This document shows, in pieces, positions 14,779-22,436 of a stretch of DNA of 28,137 nt. The stretch is taken from positions 1 to 28,137 of the forward strand of contig WQRN01000006.1 of NCBI GenBank assembly GCA_009786715.1, read 5' to 3'. Position numbers and translations under genes: made by a program. The notes beneath the pieces were generated by a model that saw only the letters and a program-made list of their open reading frames with translations, did no database searches and was not told where the DNA came from. The stretch is from Treponema sp. (GTDB lineage: Bacteria; Spirochaetota; Spirochaetia; Treponematales; Breznakiellaceae). Every line of letters begins with the position of its first letter. Positions within the stretch are counted from its first letter, which is position 1.

Positions 14779-15560
14779 AACCTGATGAAGCATTCAATGC
14801 GTTATACGACACTGTCGTAAAATTGCGCGCTCCGCAAGGATGCCCGTGGGACAGGGAACAAACGCCTTCAACGCTGAGAGGCGCGCTGATCGAAGAAACA
14901 TACGAATGCCTGGAAGCAATCGATGAAAATGACAGCGCGCATATTGCCGAAGAACTTGGAGATTTATTCTTGCTTGCTACAATGATAAGTTATATGCATG
15001 AACAGGAAGGCAAATTTTCAGTCGCGGACACATTATGCAAAATAAATGAAAAGTTAATCCGCCGCCATCCTCATGTGTTCGGCGATGTAAAAGTAAAAGA
15101 CAGCGCCGAGGTTCTTGATAATTGGGCGGCAATAAAAATTGAAAAAGAAGGCAGAAAACCAAAAGATTCGCTATTAGATGAAATAAGCGGCGGCCTTCCG
15201 CCGGCTGAACGCGCGTATGCCTTGCAGAAAAAAGCCGCAAAAGCTGGTTTTGATTGGCCCGATAAAGAAGGCGTAATTGATAAAATTAAAGAAGAACTTG
15301 AAGAGGTGCAGCAAGTCATTGGTAATGACAGCAGCTGCCTTGAAGAAGAACTCGGCGACTTGCTTTTTTCTGTAATTAATCTGTGCCGTTTCCTGAAAAT
15401 TGAGCCTTCGATTGCTCTACGCAGGACAAACAGCAAATTCATGGATCGTTTTAAATATATTGAAGAGAAAATGAAAGAAACAGGTCAGGAAATGAAGAAA
15501 GAAAATCTTGAATTAATGGACAGATACTGGAATGAGGCGAAGAAGGCAGGGTCGGTATGA
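14775..15560 (+). CDS. mazG: Nucleoside triphosphate pyrophosphohydrolase MazG
   Basis: This enzyme hydrolyses nucleoside triphosphates to monophosphate and pyrophosphate, a housekeeping role in clearing non-canonical nucleotides. The 261-residue protein has two MazG domains. The first begins LRAPQGCPWDREQT and carries the EExYE...EELGDLF metal site. The second (from about residue 150) carries EELEEVQQ...EEELGDLLFSVIN. The sequence GCPWDxEQT is diagnostic. The start overlaps the pth stop by 4 bp, so the pair is translationally coupled. The next gene, pfk, has its own promoter. Confidence 0.95.
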   Translation: MKPDEAFNALYDTVVKLRAPQGCPWDREQTPSTLRGALIEETYECLEAIDENDSAHIAEELGDLFLLATMISYMHEQEGKFSVADTLCKINEKLIRRHPHVFGDVKVKDSAEVLDNWAAIKIEKEGRKPKDSLLDEISGGLPPAERAYALQKKAAKAGFDWPDKEGVIDKIKEELEEVQQVIGNDSSCLEEELGDLLFSVINLCRFLKIEPSIALRRTNSKFMDRFKYIEEKMKETGQEMKKENLELMDRYWNEAKKAGSV

Positions 15561-15572
15561 TGATTATACCTC

Positions 15573-15601
15573 TTGAAAAAACGCCCTTTTCCTGTTATAA
15601 G
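15573..15601 (+). promoter_or_regulatory. Predicted leaderless promoter for the phosphofructokinase gene
   Basis: TTGAAA (15573-15578), exactly 17 bp, then TATAAG (15596-15601), then five bases to the ATG at 15607. No Shine-Dalgarno sequence lies between. Both boxes match the sigma70 consensus at four to five of six positions. Confidence 0.6.
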
Positions 15602-15606
15602 TATAT

Positions 15607-16695
15607 ATGGCAGTTACTCGCAGTGTAACGAAGCGCTTCGGTATCTTAACCGCAGGCGGAGATTGTCCCGGGCTTAATGCCGCTATACGCGGAGTGTGCC
15701 GGGCAGCGCACGATCGATACGGTATGGAAATTATCGGTATCGCCAACGGCTTTCGCGGTCTTATCTACGAAGATACAAAAATCCTTCAACCCGAAGATTT
15801 CTCCGGTATTCTTACGCTCGGCGGAACTATCCTCGGTTCCAGCAGGGAAAAACCATTCGCGCATATCGATAAAGACGAAGTTGCAAGCGACAAGGTTTCC
15901 GCGATTATGGAAACATACTCAAAATTAAAATTAGACTGTCTTGTTGTTATAGGGGGAAACGGCACCAACACAACGGGATGCAAGCTTGCGCGCGAAGGAC
16001 TCAATGTAGTCGGGCTTCCGAAAACAATTGATAATGACATAGTAGGCACAGACAGAACATTTGGTTTTCATTCTGCTCTGGCAATCGGGACTGACGCAAT
16101 CGACCGGCTTCATTCCACAGCGGAGAGCCACAGCCGCGTAATTGTAATAGAGCTGATGGGACATAAAGCCGGCTGGCTTACGCTCTACGCCGGAGTGGCG
16201 GGCGGCGGTGATGTTGTTTTAATTCCCGAAATACCATATGACATTCGCGTAATTGGACGCCATTTGCAAAAACGCGCCGACTCCGGAAAAACATTTTCAG
16301 TTGTTGTCGTTGCTGAAGGCGCGATGTCTGTTAAAGAAGCGGAGATGGATAAAAAGGACAGAAAAAAATACCGTAACGAAAACGGTCCGTCTGTCGCCTA
16401 CCGCCTTGCCCGCGAAATAAATGAAGAAACCGAAATGGAAACACGCGCAACGGTTTTAGGCTACATGCAGCGCGGCGGCATCCCAAGCGCTTCAGACCGC
16501 GTGCTTGCAACCAGTCTCGGCACCGCCGCCGTTGAACTTCTTGCGAAAGGCAACTACGGCAGAATGGTCGCCCTCGCCGGCAATGATATTGATTCTGTCG
16601 ACCTGAGCGTTCCGGAAGGCAAGGTGAAAAACGTGCCCTTTGATCACTACATGATCGAAACAGCCAGAGCTGTCGGTACCTGTATGGGAGATTGA
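15607..16695 (+). CDS. 6-phosphofructokinase, group III-like
   Basis: This enzyme phosphorylates fructose 6-phosphate to fructose 1,6-bisphosphate in glycolysis. Landmarks in order are GILTAGGDCPGLNAAIRG, GTILGSSREKPF, the donor site GGNGT (116-120), PKTIDNDI (138-145), MGHKAGWLTLYAG, and LGYMQRGGIPSASDR. At 362 residues it matches the short bacterial enzymes. Gly119 argues for ATP rather than pyrophosphate, because PPi enzymes usually have Asp there. Lys139 in PKTIDND is shared by group III ATP and PPi enzymes. Asn118 replaces the usual Asp or Glu, so donor preference is uncertain. The stop lies in a 16-bp palindrome (16688-16703). Expression is probably from a leaderless promoter. Confidence 0.92.
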   Translation: MAVTRSVTKRFGILTAGGDCPGLNAAIRGVCRAAHDRYGMEIIGIANGFRGLIYEDTKILQPEDFSGILTLGGTILGSSREKPFAHIDKDEVASDKVSAIMETYSKLKLDCLVVIGGNGTNTTGCKLAREGLNVVGLPKTIDNDIVGTDRTFGFHSALAIGTDAIDRLHSTAESHSRVIVIELMGHKAGWLTLYAGVAGGGDVVLIPEIPYDIRVIGRHLQKRADSGKTFSVVVVAEGAMSVKEAEMDKKDRKKYRNENGPSVAYRLAREINEETEMETRATVLGYMQRGGIPSASDRVLATSLGTAAVELLAKGNYGRMVALAGNDIDSVDLSVPEGKVKNVPFDHYMIETARAVGTCMGD

Positions 16696-16711
16696 TCAAT
16701 CTCTCTTAAAA

Positions 16712-16921
16712 CTATTTTATCCCTTTTTTCAAACTAAAAGACGGACAGTTGGCGCCGGTAGCGCGAAAAACTTCTGCCGCCGGCAAATTTGCGCATTTAA
16801 TCCCGAATAAATCACAAGCCCGCGGGTAGATTTTATCCCAGGTTATCCTGAAATGACTGCATCTCAGGCAATTAGGCGGTTTTTCCGGAGTTTTTATATT
16901 GCTAAAAATTGCTTCTTCCAT
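16712..16921 (-). CDS. Small cysteine-rich protein of unknown function
   Basis: The 69-residue product begins MEEAIFSNIKTPEKPPNCLRCSHFRITW. It has five cysteines in the arrangement CxxC, then RACDLFGIKC, then NCPSF, suggesting a small metal-binding or redox knuckle. Similar short proteins occur next to unrelated genes in spirochaetes and other bacteria, from memory rather than a search. ATG 16921 is preferred: the longer in-frame TTG at 16966 is the first codon of a TTGACA -35 box. The gene is convergent with pfk and divergent from ftsK. Confidence 0.65.
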   Translation of the reverse strand: MEEAIFSNIKTPEKPPNCLRCSHFRITWDKIYPRACDLFGIKCANLPAAEVFRATGANCPSFSLKKGIK

Positions 16922-16937
16922 GTTTATTATGCTTAAT

Positions 16938-16966
16938 AATTTACAATTGCTTAAAATAACTGTCAA
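16938..16966 (-). promoter_or_regulatory. Predicted promoter for the small cysteine-rich protein
   Basis: On the minus strand a perfect TTGACA (16966-16961) is followed by 17 bp and TAAATT (16943-16938). A start near 16931 would leave a leader of about ten bases without a Shine-Dalgarno. Confidence 0.5.
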
Positions 16967-17009
16967 TCTTTAAGCATACATTTCTAAAACTGTATACCGA
17001 TAATACTAG

Positions 17010-17068
17010 TATCTGCCGTTAAAGCGGCAGATATTAATACGATAAACGGAATTAGAACGCCGTTTATC
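17010..17068 (+). promoter_or_regulatory. Two consecutive hairpins in the ftsK leader
   Basis: TATCTGCCG (17010-17018) pairs with CGGCAGATA (17025-17033), 9 bp with a 6-nt loop. GATAAACGG (17041-17049) pairs with CCGTTTATC (17060-17068), 9 bp with a 10-nt loop. The second ends five bases before the GAGGT ribosome-binding site at 17073. Neither is followed by a T-run, so they are unlikely to be intrinsic terminators in this direction. A post-transcriptional control role is inferred. Confidence 0.5.
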
Positions 17069-17083
17069 TCCCGAGGTATATAC

Positions 17084-19447
17084 TTGCAGTTTTTCAGCGA
17101 TTTTAAAAATAAATTTAATACAGACAGATATTTTAAGTTCCGCGCAATAGCCGTATTTTTAGCTGTTTTTTTGGGTTTTTGCGGTATTTGGCTTACTTTA
17201 TCCGTTGTATCCGCCATGTTTGGGCTGGATTTCTTTCCGTCAATTCCGGGCGGGTTTTTTGCGCGTTCTTTTGGGATACTTTCGCTTTTAATTCCTCTGT
17301 ATTTTTTCTATGCAAGCGTGATTTTGGCAGACCCTAAATGGCGGCCCGACAGGATTTTTATTCTTGGGTGTTTCATTTTTCCGTTTTTAACGCTTTCAAT
17401 CGGTTTTGCATTTATTCGTGATTTTGATATTCGTTCTGAGCAGATCGCCTTTTTGCGGTTTTTAGGAAAAACCTGGTTTAGTTTTTTTATAATTACCATT
17501 ACTGTTATTGAAGTGATTCTCCTTCAGGTACTGAGAAATGTACTCTTCTTTAAAGAAGCGAAAATAATCCGCCGAGATAATCTGCTTCCTCCTCCCGCCG
17601 ATTATACCGATGAGCAAACCAATAATGCAGTTGAAAACGCAGCCGGTGTTTATGCCGAGGATTTAACACAACCGCGGAAAGTAAGACATCCTGACGGAAT
17701 GATTATAGGTTATGATGAAGTTCAACAGGATTCGCAAACACAGGATGATGCCGCTTTGCCTGCGGAAATGTTAGGTGATGATGAAGAAGAAATCGAAGAA
17801 ATTGGTGAGGTTGAGTCCGAAGAAGAATTGAACGAAGAAGAAAGCGAAGATGATGTTGATGCCGATATGGCTGAAAATGACGATGCCGAAGAAGTTGAAG
17901 AAGTTGAGGAAGAAGAAACAGAAGATGTTGACGCTGTAACGCGCGCTTTGGTAGAAGCGGAAATTGCCGCAGTGGCTCATGCTGAAAAAGTCCGTAAAAA
18001 AAATTCTCAGCTTGGAAGCGCAAGATATAAAAAATACAAAGTTCCTGTTGATATTTTAAACGAATATCCGGACGGCGAATATTGGGTTATCGATCAGGCA
18101 ACGCGGGATGCCGCAATGGCGTTAAAAGAAACGCTGGAAGAGTTTAAAATTCAAGCTGAAGTAACCGGCATCAGAAAGGGGCCCGTAATCACAATGTTCG
18201 AGATTCTTCCTGCGCCCGGAGTGAAACTTTCTAAGATTGTCGGCTTACAGGACAACATCGCTTTGCGGCTTGCCGCGTCTTCCGTGCGCATTGTCGCTCC
18301 GATTCCGGGGAAACACGCGGTAGGCATCGAAGTGCCGAACGCAAAACGTAATATTGTTTCTTTCAGGGAAATAATCGAAGGAGAGTTAAATCGTTCCGAT
18401 GATAAAATGGAAATACCTGTTGTTATGGGTAAAGACATTTCGGGAGAAGCGCAGACTGTAGACCTTGTTCAGATGCCTCACTTACTAATCGCCGGAGCGA
18501 CCGGTTCGGGAAAATCAGTTTGCGTTAACTCAATTATTCTTTCGATACTGTATCAGCTCCATCCGGCGGAATGCAGACTCATGCTAATAGATCCAAAAAT
18601 TGTTGAATTAAAACTCTATAATAACATTCCGCATTTGTTAACTCCGGTTATAACAGAGTCAAAAAAAGCGTTTCAAGCTCTTCAGTATTGTATTTACGAA
18701 ATGGAAAGACGTTACGCTTGTCTTGACAACATGGGAGTGCGCGATATCCGCAGTTTTAATAAACGCATTAAAGAGAAAAATCTCGCGCAGGAATATCTTC
18801 CTTACATCGTTGTCGTTATTGACGAGTTTGCGGATCTAATGACCACCACAGGCAAGGAACTTGAATCCACCGTGGCGAGGCTTGCCGCGATGAGCCGCGC
18901 TGTCGGTATCCACCTTGTATTGGCGACCCAACGCCCTTCGATTGATGTTATTACAGGACTTATAAAGGCAAATATTCCAAGCCGTATTGCGTTCATGGTA
19001 GCTAGTAAAACCGATAGCCGGATAATCATCGACATGGTAGGCGCGGAAAAACTTTTAGGAAAAGGCGATATGCTTTATTCAGGCGTTGTCGATCCGTTCC
19101 CAATAAGAATGCAGGGCGCGTTTATCTCCGAAGAAGAGGTTGAAGCGGTAGTTGAGCACGTAAAAACATTCGGAGAGCCTGAATACATTGATGATGAGAT
19201 TTTCTTTGAGGAAGAAGAGGATGACACAGGCGCGTCGCTATTTTCCGACGGCGGCGATCCATTGTACGAAAAGGCGCTTGAAATTATTATGCAGCAGGGA
19301 AAGGCAAGCGCAAGCTATATTCAACGCAGACTGAAAATAGGCTTTAACCGCGCCGCAAGAATCATAGACGAGATGGAACACAACGGCGTTGTAGGCCCCG
19401 CTCAGGGCAGCAAACCGCGCGAGTTACTGCGCAGTTTTGGAGTTTAA
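17084..19447 (+). CDS. ftsK: DNA translocase FtsK/SpoIIIE
   Basis: This septal membrane-anchored DNA pump clears and decatenates chromosome ends during division. The 787 residues comprise about four N-terminal transmembrane helices (residues 20-150), an acidic linker (about 225-285, dominated by Glu and Asp), the alpha/beta motor and a C-terminal winged-helix gamma domain. Walker A is GATGSGKS (471-478), Walker B is VVVIDEFADLM, and motifs LATQRPSIDVITGLIKANIPSRIAF and DSRIIIDMVGAEKLLGKGDML are intact. The gamma domain (DPLYEKALEIIMQQGKASASYIQRRLKIGFNRAARI) reads KOPS-type sites. The start is TTG 17084, preceded by GAGGT at six bases; no ATG lies before the first membrane helix. The linker is acidic rather than the Pro/Gln-rich type of E. 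coli. Confidence 0.95.
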   Translation: MQFFSDFKNKFNTDRYFKFRAIAVFLAVFLGFCGIWLTLSVVSAMFGLDFFPSIPGGFFARSFGILSLLIPLYFFYASVILADPKWRPDRIFILGCFIFPFLTLSIGFAFIRDFDIRSEQIAFLRFLGKTWFSFFIITITVIEVILLQVLRNVLFFKEAKIIRRDNLLPPPADYTDEQTNNAVENAAGVYAEDLTQPRKVRHPDGMIIGYDEVQQDSQTQDDAALPAEMLGDDEEEIEEIGEVESEEELNEEESEDDVDADMAENDDAEEVEEVEEEETEDVDAVTRALVEAEIAAVAHAEKVRKKNSQLGSARYKKYKVPVDILNEYPDGEYWVIDQATRDAAMALKETLEEFKIQAEVTGIRKGPVITMFEILPAPGVKLSKIVGLQDNIALRLAASSVRIVAPIPGKHAVGIEVPNAKRNIVSFREIIEGELNRSDDKMEIPVVMGKDISGEAQTVDLVQMPHLLIAGATGSGKSVCVNSIILSILYQLHPAECRLMLIDPKIVELKLYNNIPHLLTPVITESKKAFQALQYCIYEMERRYACLDNMGVRDIRSFNKRIKEKNLAQEYLPYIVVVIDEFADLMTTTGKELESTVARLAAMSRAVGIHLVLATQRPSIDVITGLIKANIPSRIAFMVASKTDSRIIIDMVGAEKLLGKGDMLYSGVVDPFPIRMQGAFISEEEVEAVVEHVKTFGEPEYIDDEIFFEEEEDDTGASLFSDGGDPLYEKALEIIMQQGKASASYIQRRLKIGFNRAARIIDEMEHNGVVGPAQGSKPRELLRSFGV

Positions 19448-19572
19448 TAAAATACTGTTGTAATATTTTCCAGTATTTGCAAAAACCTAAAAAACTACCC
19501 GCCAAGAAAGTGAAATACGCCGCAGCGTCTGCTGATCCCGGCAGGTAATTGGTTAAAGTATTTGGTAATTAA

Positions 19573-20070
19573 TTATTTCTTTATTACGCCTTTTAATTTA
19601 CCAGCCGCCGGTTCCGATGGCGGTTCGGAAAAATCAGTAGTATTGTTATTAATATCAACTGTAATTGCGTTAGTGTATCTTATTGCTAAACCCATTCCTT
19701 TGTATGTGTATGTGTTTACAACTACGTCTTTACCGTTTATCTTTTTTGTTTCTGTTTTTCGATTAACATCAACTTTAATATTTACTACATCATGAGCCTG
19801 TAACTTTACAGCTTCACGCATAAACATTTCATAGGTTATTTTTGAACCTGTATGATTTCCATTGCTGTCAACGATTTCTTTTGAAGATACAAAAACGATT
19901 TCTACAGGGGTATAATCCTTTACAGCAATATTTGCGTTATTTACTATACCGATAATAGGCACCGTATAATCAGCATCCGTCGCTTTAGTAGTAGTGCTTG
20001 CCAAACCTAAAATGATAAAAGCAGCAAGGGTTGTTACTGCAATAATGTGCAGTATGCATTTTTTCTTCAT
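19573..20070 (-). CDS. Secreted protein of unknown function
   Basis: The 165-residue product has a Sec signal peptide (MKKKCILHIIAVTTLAAFIILGLAS) without a lipobox cysteine at the end, so it is probably periplasmic or exported. The mature domain (EIVFVSSKEIVDSNG...MFMREAVKLQAHDVVNIKVDVNRKTE) alternates strand and helix and loosely recalls the fold of small proteins with a KxxAHDVVNV-type segment, but no family is assigned. AAGGAG lies six bases upstream of the ATG. The start overlaps the preceding gene's stop as ATGA (20067-20070), so the two are translationally coupled. The C-terminus ends KLKGVIKK. Confidence 0.72.
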   Translation of the reverse strand: MKKKCILHIIAVTTLAAFIILGLASTTTKATDADYTVPIIGIVNNANIAVKDYTPVEIVFVSSKEIVDSNGNHTGSKITYEMFMREAVKLQAHDVVNIKVDVNRKTETKKINGKDVVVNTYTYKGMGLAIRYTNAITVDINNNTTDFSEPPSEPAAGKLKGVIKK

Positions 20071-20498
20071 AAAAATCTCCTTAAAATAAAATTATTATAT
20101 AGTAAGCTTTCAACGAAAGCGCCTATACCTAAAAAAAATAAATCCAGCCAATCAAATGTGCCGGGCACTTTGTCAAAATTTTGGGTTATTTCAAAAATAA
20201 ATCCAATGGCATAAAAAATTGAAATATATATTATTTGTTCCTTAATTTTAAAAAACCAGAAGAATCTTAAGAACAAGATTGCTGATAAAAACCACAGCAT
20301 ATCAGGTATATTGAATCTTAAAATATTCGCAAAGATCGATGGTTTCAGCGGAACCAGTATAGTTTCTAAAAAACCGGGTTTTGGTATCCAAGAAAAAAGA
20401 AGGATATCTTTCAAGTCTCTGAATGTTATGTAAATAACAATGCCGAAGATAAAAGATAATATTGACAATAAGCCATAGGTGTTTTTGATTCTGTTCAT
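20067..20498 (-). CDS. VanZ-like integral membrane protein
   Basis: The 143-residue product has four hydrophobic segments (about 9-26, 58-83, 87-104 and 118-135) in the arrangement seen in VanZ-like proteins. Its features include IPDMLWFLSAILFLRF and FEITQNFDKVPGTFDWLDLFFLGIGAFVESLLYN, matching the family's E...Q...R/P...D..D...N pattern before the last helix. VanZ relatives have mostly unknown roles. No Shine-Dalgarno is seen before ATG 20498. It lies 77 bp downstream of the phosphate cotransporter and is coupled to the secreted protein that follows. Confidence 0.7.
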   Translation of the reverse strand: MNRIKNTYGLLSILSFIFGIVIYITFRDLKDILLFSWIPKPGFLETILVPLKPSIFANILRFNIPDMLWFLSAILFLRFFWFFKIKEQIIYISIFYAIGFIFEITQNFDKVPGTFDWLDLFFLGIGAFVESLLYNNFILRRFL

Positions 20499-20575
20499 TA
20501 TTTTATTATTTTTTTAACTTTAAAAAATGTATAACCTCGTTTTTCTGAATATATTTTTATTATACAAAAAAACCG

Positions 20576-22282
20576 CTATACTTGTCTATCCGGCCCTGAA
20601 ATCTCAAAACAGTAGTCGCCAAGCCTTTCAATCCGCCTGACAAGTTCGATGAACAAAAGTTCTGCCTTAACATTTTTCCCGGCTTGAATGCGTTTGCGCC
20701 CGAGTTTTTGCAGTTTCTTTTGGCTGTTGTCAATGTTTTCTTCAAGCTCTGCGGCGCGTTTTTTAAGCTCGATGGAGGGGTTGCGGCTAAGCTGCTGCTC
20801 AAGCAGTTCCAGGAATTCTTCGACTTGTCCTACATAGGGAATGAGTTCGCCCATTTCTTTTGTTTTAAAACCGCTGCCTTTGATTACGCTTTTTTCAAGG
20901 AGTCTGCTGATGCTGTAACATTCATCGCTCATTGATTCAAGCGCGATAATGACTTGCAGCAAATACGAAACGCGCGTTTCGGTTTTATAATTTAGTCTTT
21001 CGCGTGAACATTCAATTAAAATGTTGCTGAGCACCTCGCGCATTTCATCGATATAACTTTCTTTTTGCTGTAATTCCGCAGAGAGAGCTTCTGTGCTTTC
21101 TTTGTTTTTGGTTTCGTCTTCGCTCAGGTTTCGCAATACCGAACAGAAACTGGAATACATAACCGAAACAATTTTTGCCATATCGCTGATTTCTTTTTCA
21201 ACGCGCACGATATTAAGCTGAGGCGCTTCCATCGTACCGGCGGAAAGATATGTAAATCTGTATTTTCCGTCTTTCTTGCTCACTTTTTCGCGGACAATAA
21301 ATGTTAAAAATCTTGCGTATTGTTTTACAAAAGGTAAAAATAAAATTGTATTTAACACCTTAAATGTTGTATGGAGCATCGCGAGATGAAAACCAATCGC
21401 GACATTTACAATCGATTTTCCGCTCGCGTCATATACCATCGCAAGCGGATCTCCGGGAACTACTACATCGACAAGTTTTAGCACAGGCATTAACAATGGA
21501 ATTGCCCAGCAAGCCAATATCACATTGAAAAGCACATGACTCCATGCGGAGCGTTTCGCGTCGGCTGTTCCGCCGATAGAAGCCAATATGCCGTCTGTTG
21601 TGGTGCCGACGTTCGCGCCTAGGATCATACCGGCTGCCATTTCATAAGTTATTATGTTACCGCCTGCCATTACAATGATCATTGCAACCGCGGCAGTGGA
21701 TGAATTGATAATGAGGGTCATTACAAAACTTGTGCCGAAGGCGATTAGCACCGCGATAAAACCCATGTTCTTAAACGCTTCTATCGCTTTAGCGTTAAAT
21801 TCGATTGTGCCGATTCCTTCTGAAAGATAAAAAAGTCCTAAGAATAGAAAACCAAATCCGAATAAAAATTCGCCAATACTTTGATGTTTCCAGTTGATTG
21901 ATTTTAATATAAAACCGATGCCTATTGCCGGAACCGCGAGAGCATCAATACTGATTTTAAATCCGATAAGCGATACAATCCACGCGGTAAGCGTAGTCCC
22001 GATATTTGCTCCGAAAAGCACACCGATGGATTGTGTAAGAGAAAGAAGTCCGACATTTACAAATGAGACAACCATCACGGAGACTGCCGAAGAGGACTGA
22101 ACGACGGCTGTAACCAGAAAACCGGTAAGCACCCCGACAAAACGGTTGCTTGTCATAAAATTAAGCGCTTTACGCATTCTTTCGCCGGCGCTTTTCTGCA
22201 AGCCGTCGCTCATCACCTTCATGCCGAAGAGGAACATGCATAAACCGCCGGTCATGGTCAGTAAAATGGTTATAAGCTTCAT
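20576..22282 (-). CDS. Na+/phosphate cotransporter family protein (NptA/YjbB type) with PhoU-like tail
   Basis: The 568-residue membrane protein belongs to the Na/Pi-cotransporter II family, moving phosphate with sodium across the inner membrane. The N-terminal half carries the inverted-repeat signature: QSSSA at residues 62-66 and NSSTAA near 200, each next to a glycine-rich segment (GANIGTT and GANVGTT). The C-terminal 200 residues are helical and charged, matching the PhoU-like domain of bacterial members. ATG 22282 (MKLITILL) is preferred over 22297: it sits five bases after a TATACT -10 box supplied next to the 22305 repeat. No Shine-Dalgarno is present, so the mRNA is predicted leaderless. 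Direction of transport is not deducible. Confidence 0.9.
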   Translation of the reverse strand: MKLITILLTMTGGLCMFLFGMKVMSDGLQKSAGERMRKALNFMTSNRFVGVLTGFLVTAVVQSSSAVSVMVVSFVNVGLLSLTQSIGVLFGANIGTTLTAWIVSLIGFKISIDALAVPAIGIGFILKSINWKHQSIGEFLFGFGFLFLGLFYLSEGIGTIEFNAKAIEAFKNMGFIAVLIAFGTSFVMTLIINSSTAAVAMIIVMAGGNIITYEMAAGMILGANVGTTTDGILASIGGTADAKRSAWSHVLFNVILACWAIPLLMPVLKLVDVVVPGDPLAMVYDASGKSIVNVAIGFHLAMLHTTFKVLNTILFLPFVKQYARFLTFIVREKVSKKDGKYRFTYLSAGTMEAPQLNIVRVEKEISDMAKIVSVMYSSFCSVLRNLSEDETKNKESTEALSAELQQKESYIDEMREVLSNILIECSRERLNYKTETRVSYLLQVIIALESMSDECYSISRLLEKSVIKGSGFKTKEMGELIPYVGQVEEFLELLEQQLSRNPSIELKKRAAELEENIDNSQKKLQKLGRKRIQAGKNVKAELLFIELVRRIERLGDYCFEISGPDRQV

Positions 22283-22304
22283 AGCCCAGTATAGCATATA
22301 TGGC

Positions 22305-22414
22305 GGTGTCAGTCACCTACGATGCCTAGCATCGTACGATGCCGGCATCGTACGCTACTCATAGCGTAGGTAAAAATTTATAACACGCTATACCTAGCGT
22401 AGGTGACTGACACC
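22305..22414. mobile_element. MITE-like 110-bp element with terminal inverted repeats and two outward promoters
   Basis: The ends are GGTGTCAGTCACCTACG (left) and the matching inverse (right), a 17-bp terminal inverted repeat. The interior is a chain of hairpins: TACGATGC/GCATCGTA (22318-22336), a perfect 22-bp palindrome (22333-22354), TACGCTA/TAGCGTA (22351-22368) and ACGCTA/TAGCGT (22385-22400). It fills almost the whole gap between the divergent cotransporter and moxR genes. Each end supplies GTGACT as a -35 box. Leftward (minus), TATACT (22293-22288) follows at 17 bp, then 5 nt to ATG 22282. Rightward, TATGCT (22426-22431) follows at 17 bp, then 5 nt to ATG 22437. No target-site duplication is clear and no transposase is encoded. 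Confidence 0.72.
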
Positions 22415-22436
22415 ATTAAATATGATATGCTTAATT

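Noticed and set aside
17703..18023. Long minus-strand frame rich in Leu, Phe and His within ftsK
   Set aside because: It is the antisense reading of the Glu/Asp-rich linker of FtsK.
19450..19478. AAATACTG/CAGTATTT inverted repeat after ftsK as a terminator
   Set aside because: AT-rich 8-bp stem, 13-nt loop and no T-run; too weak to call.
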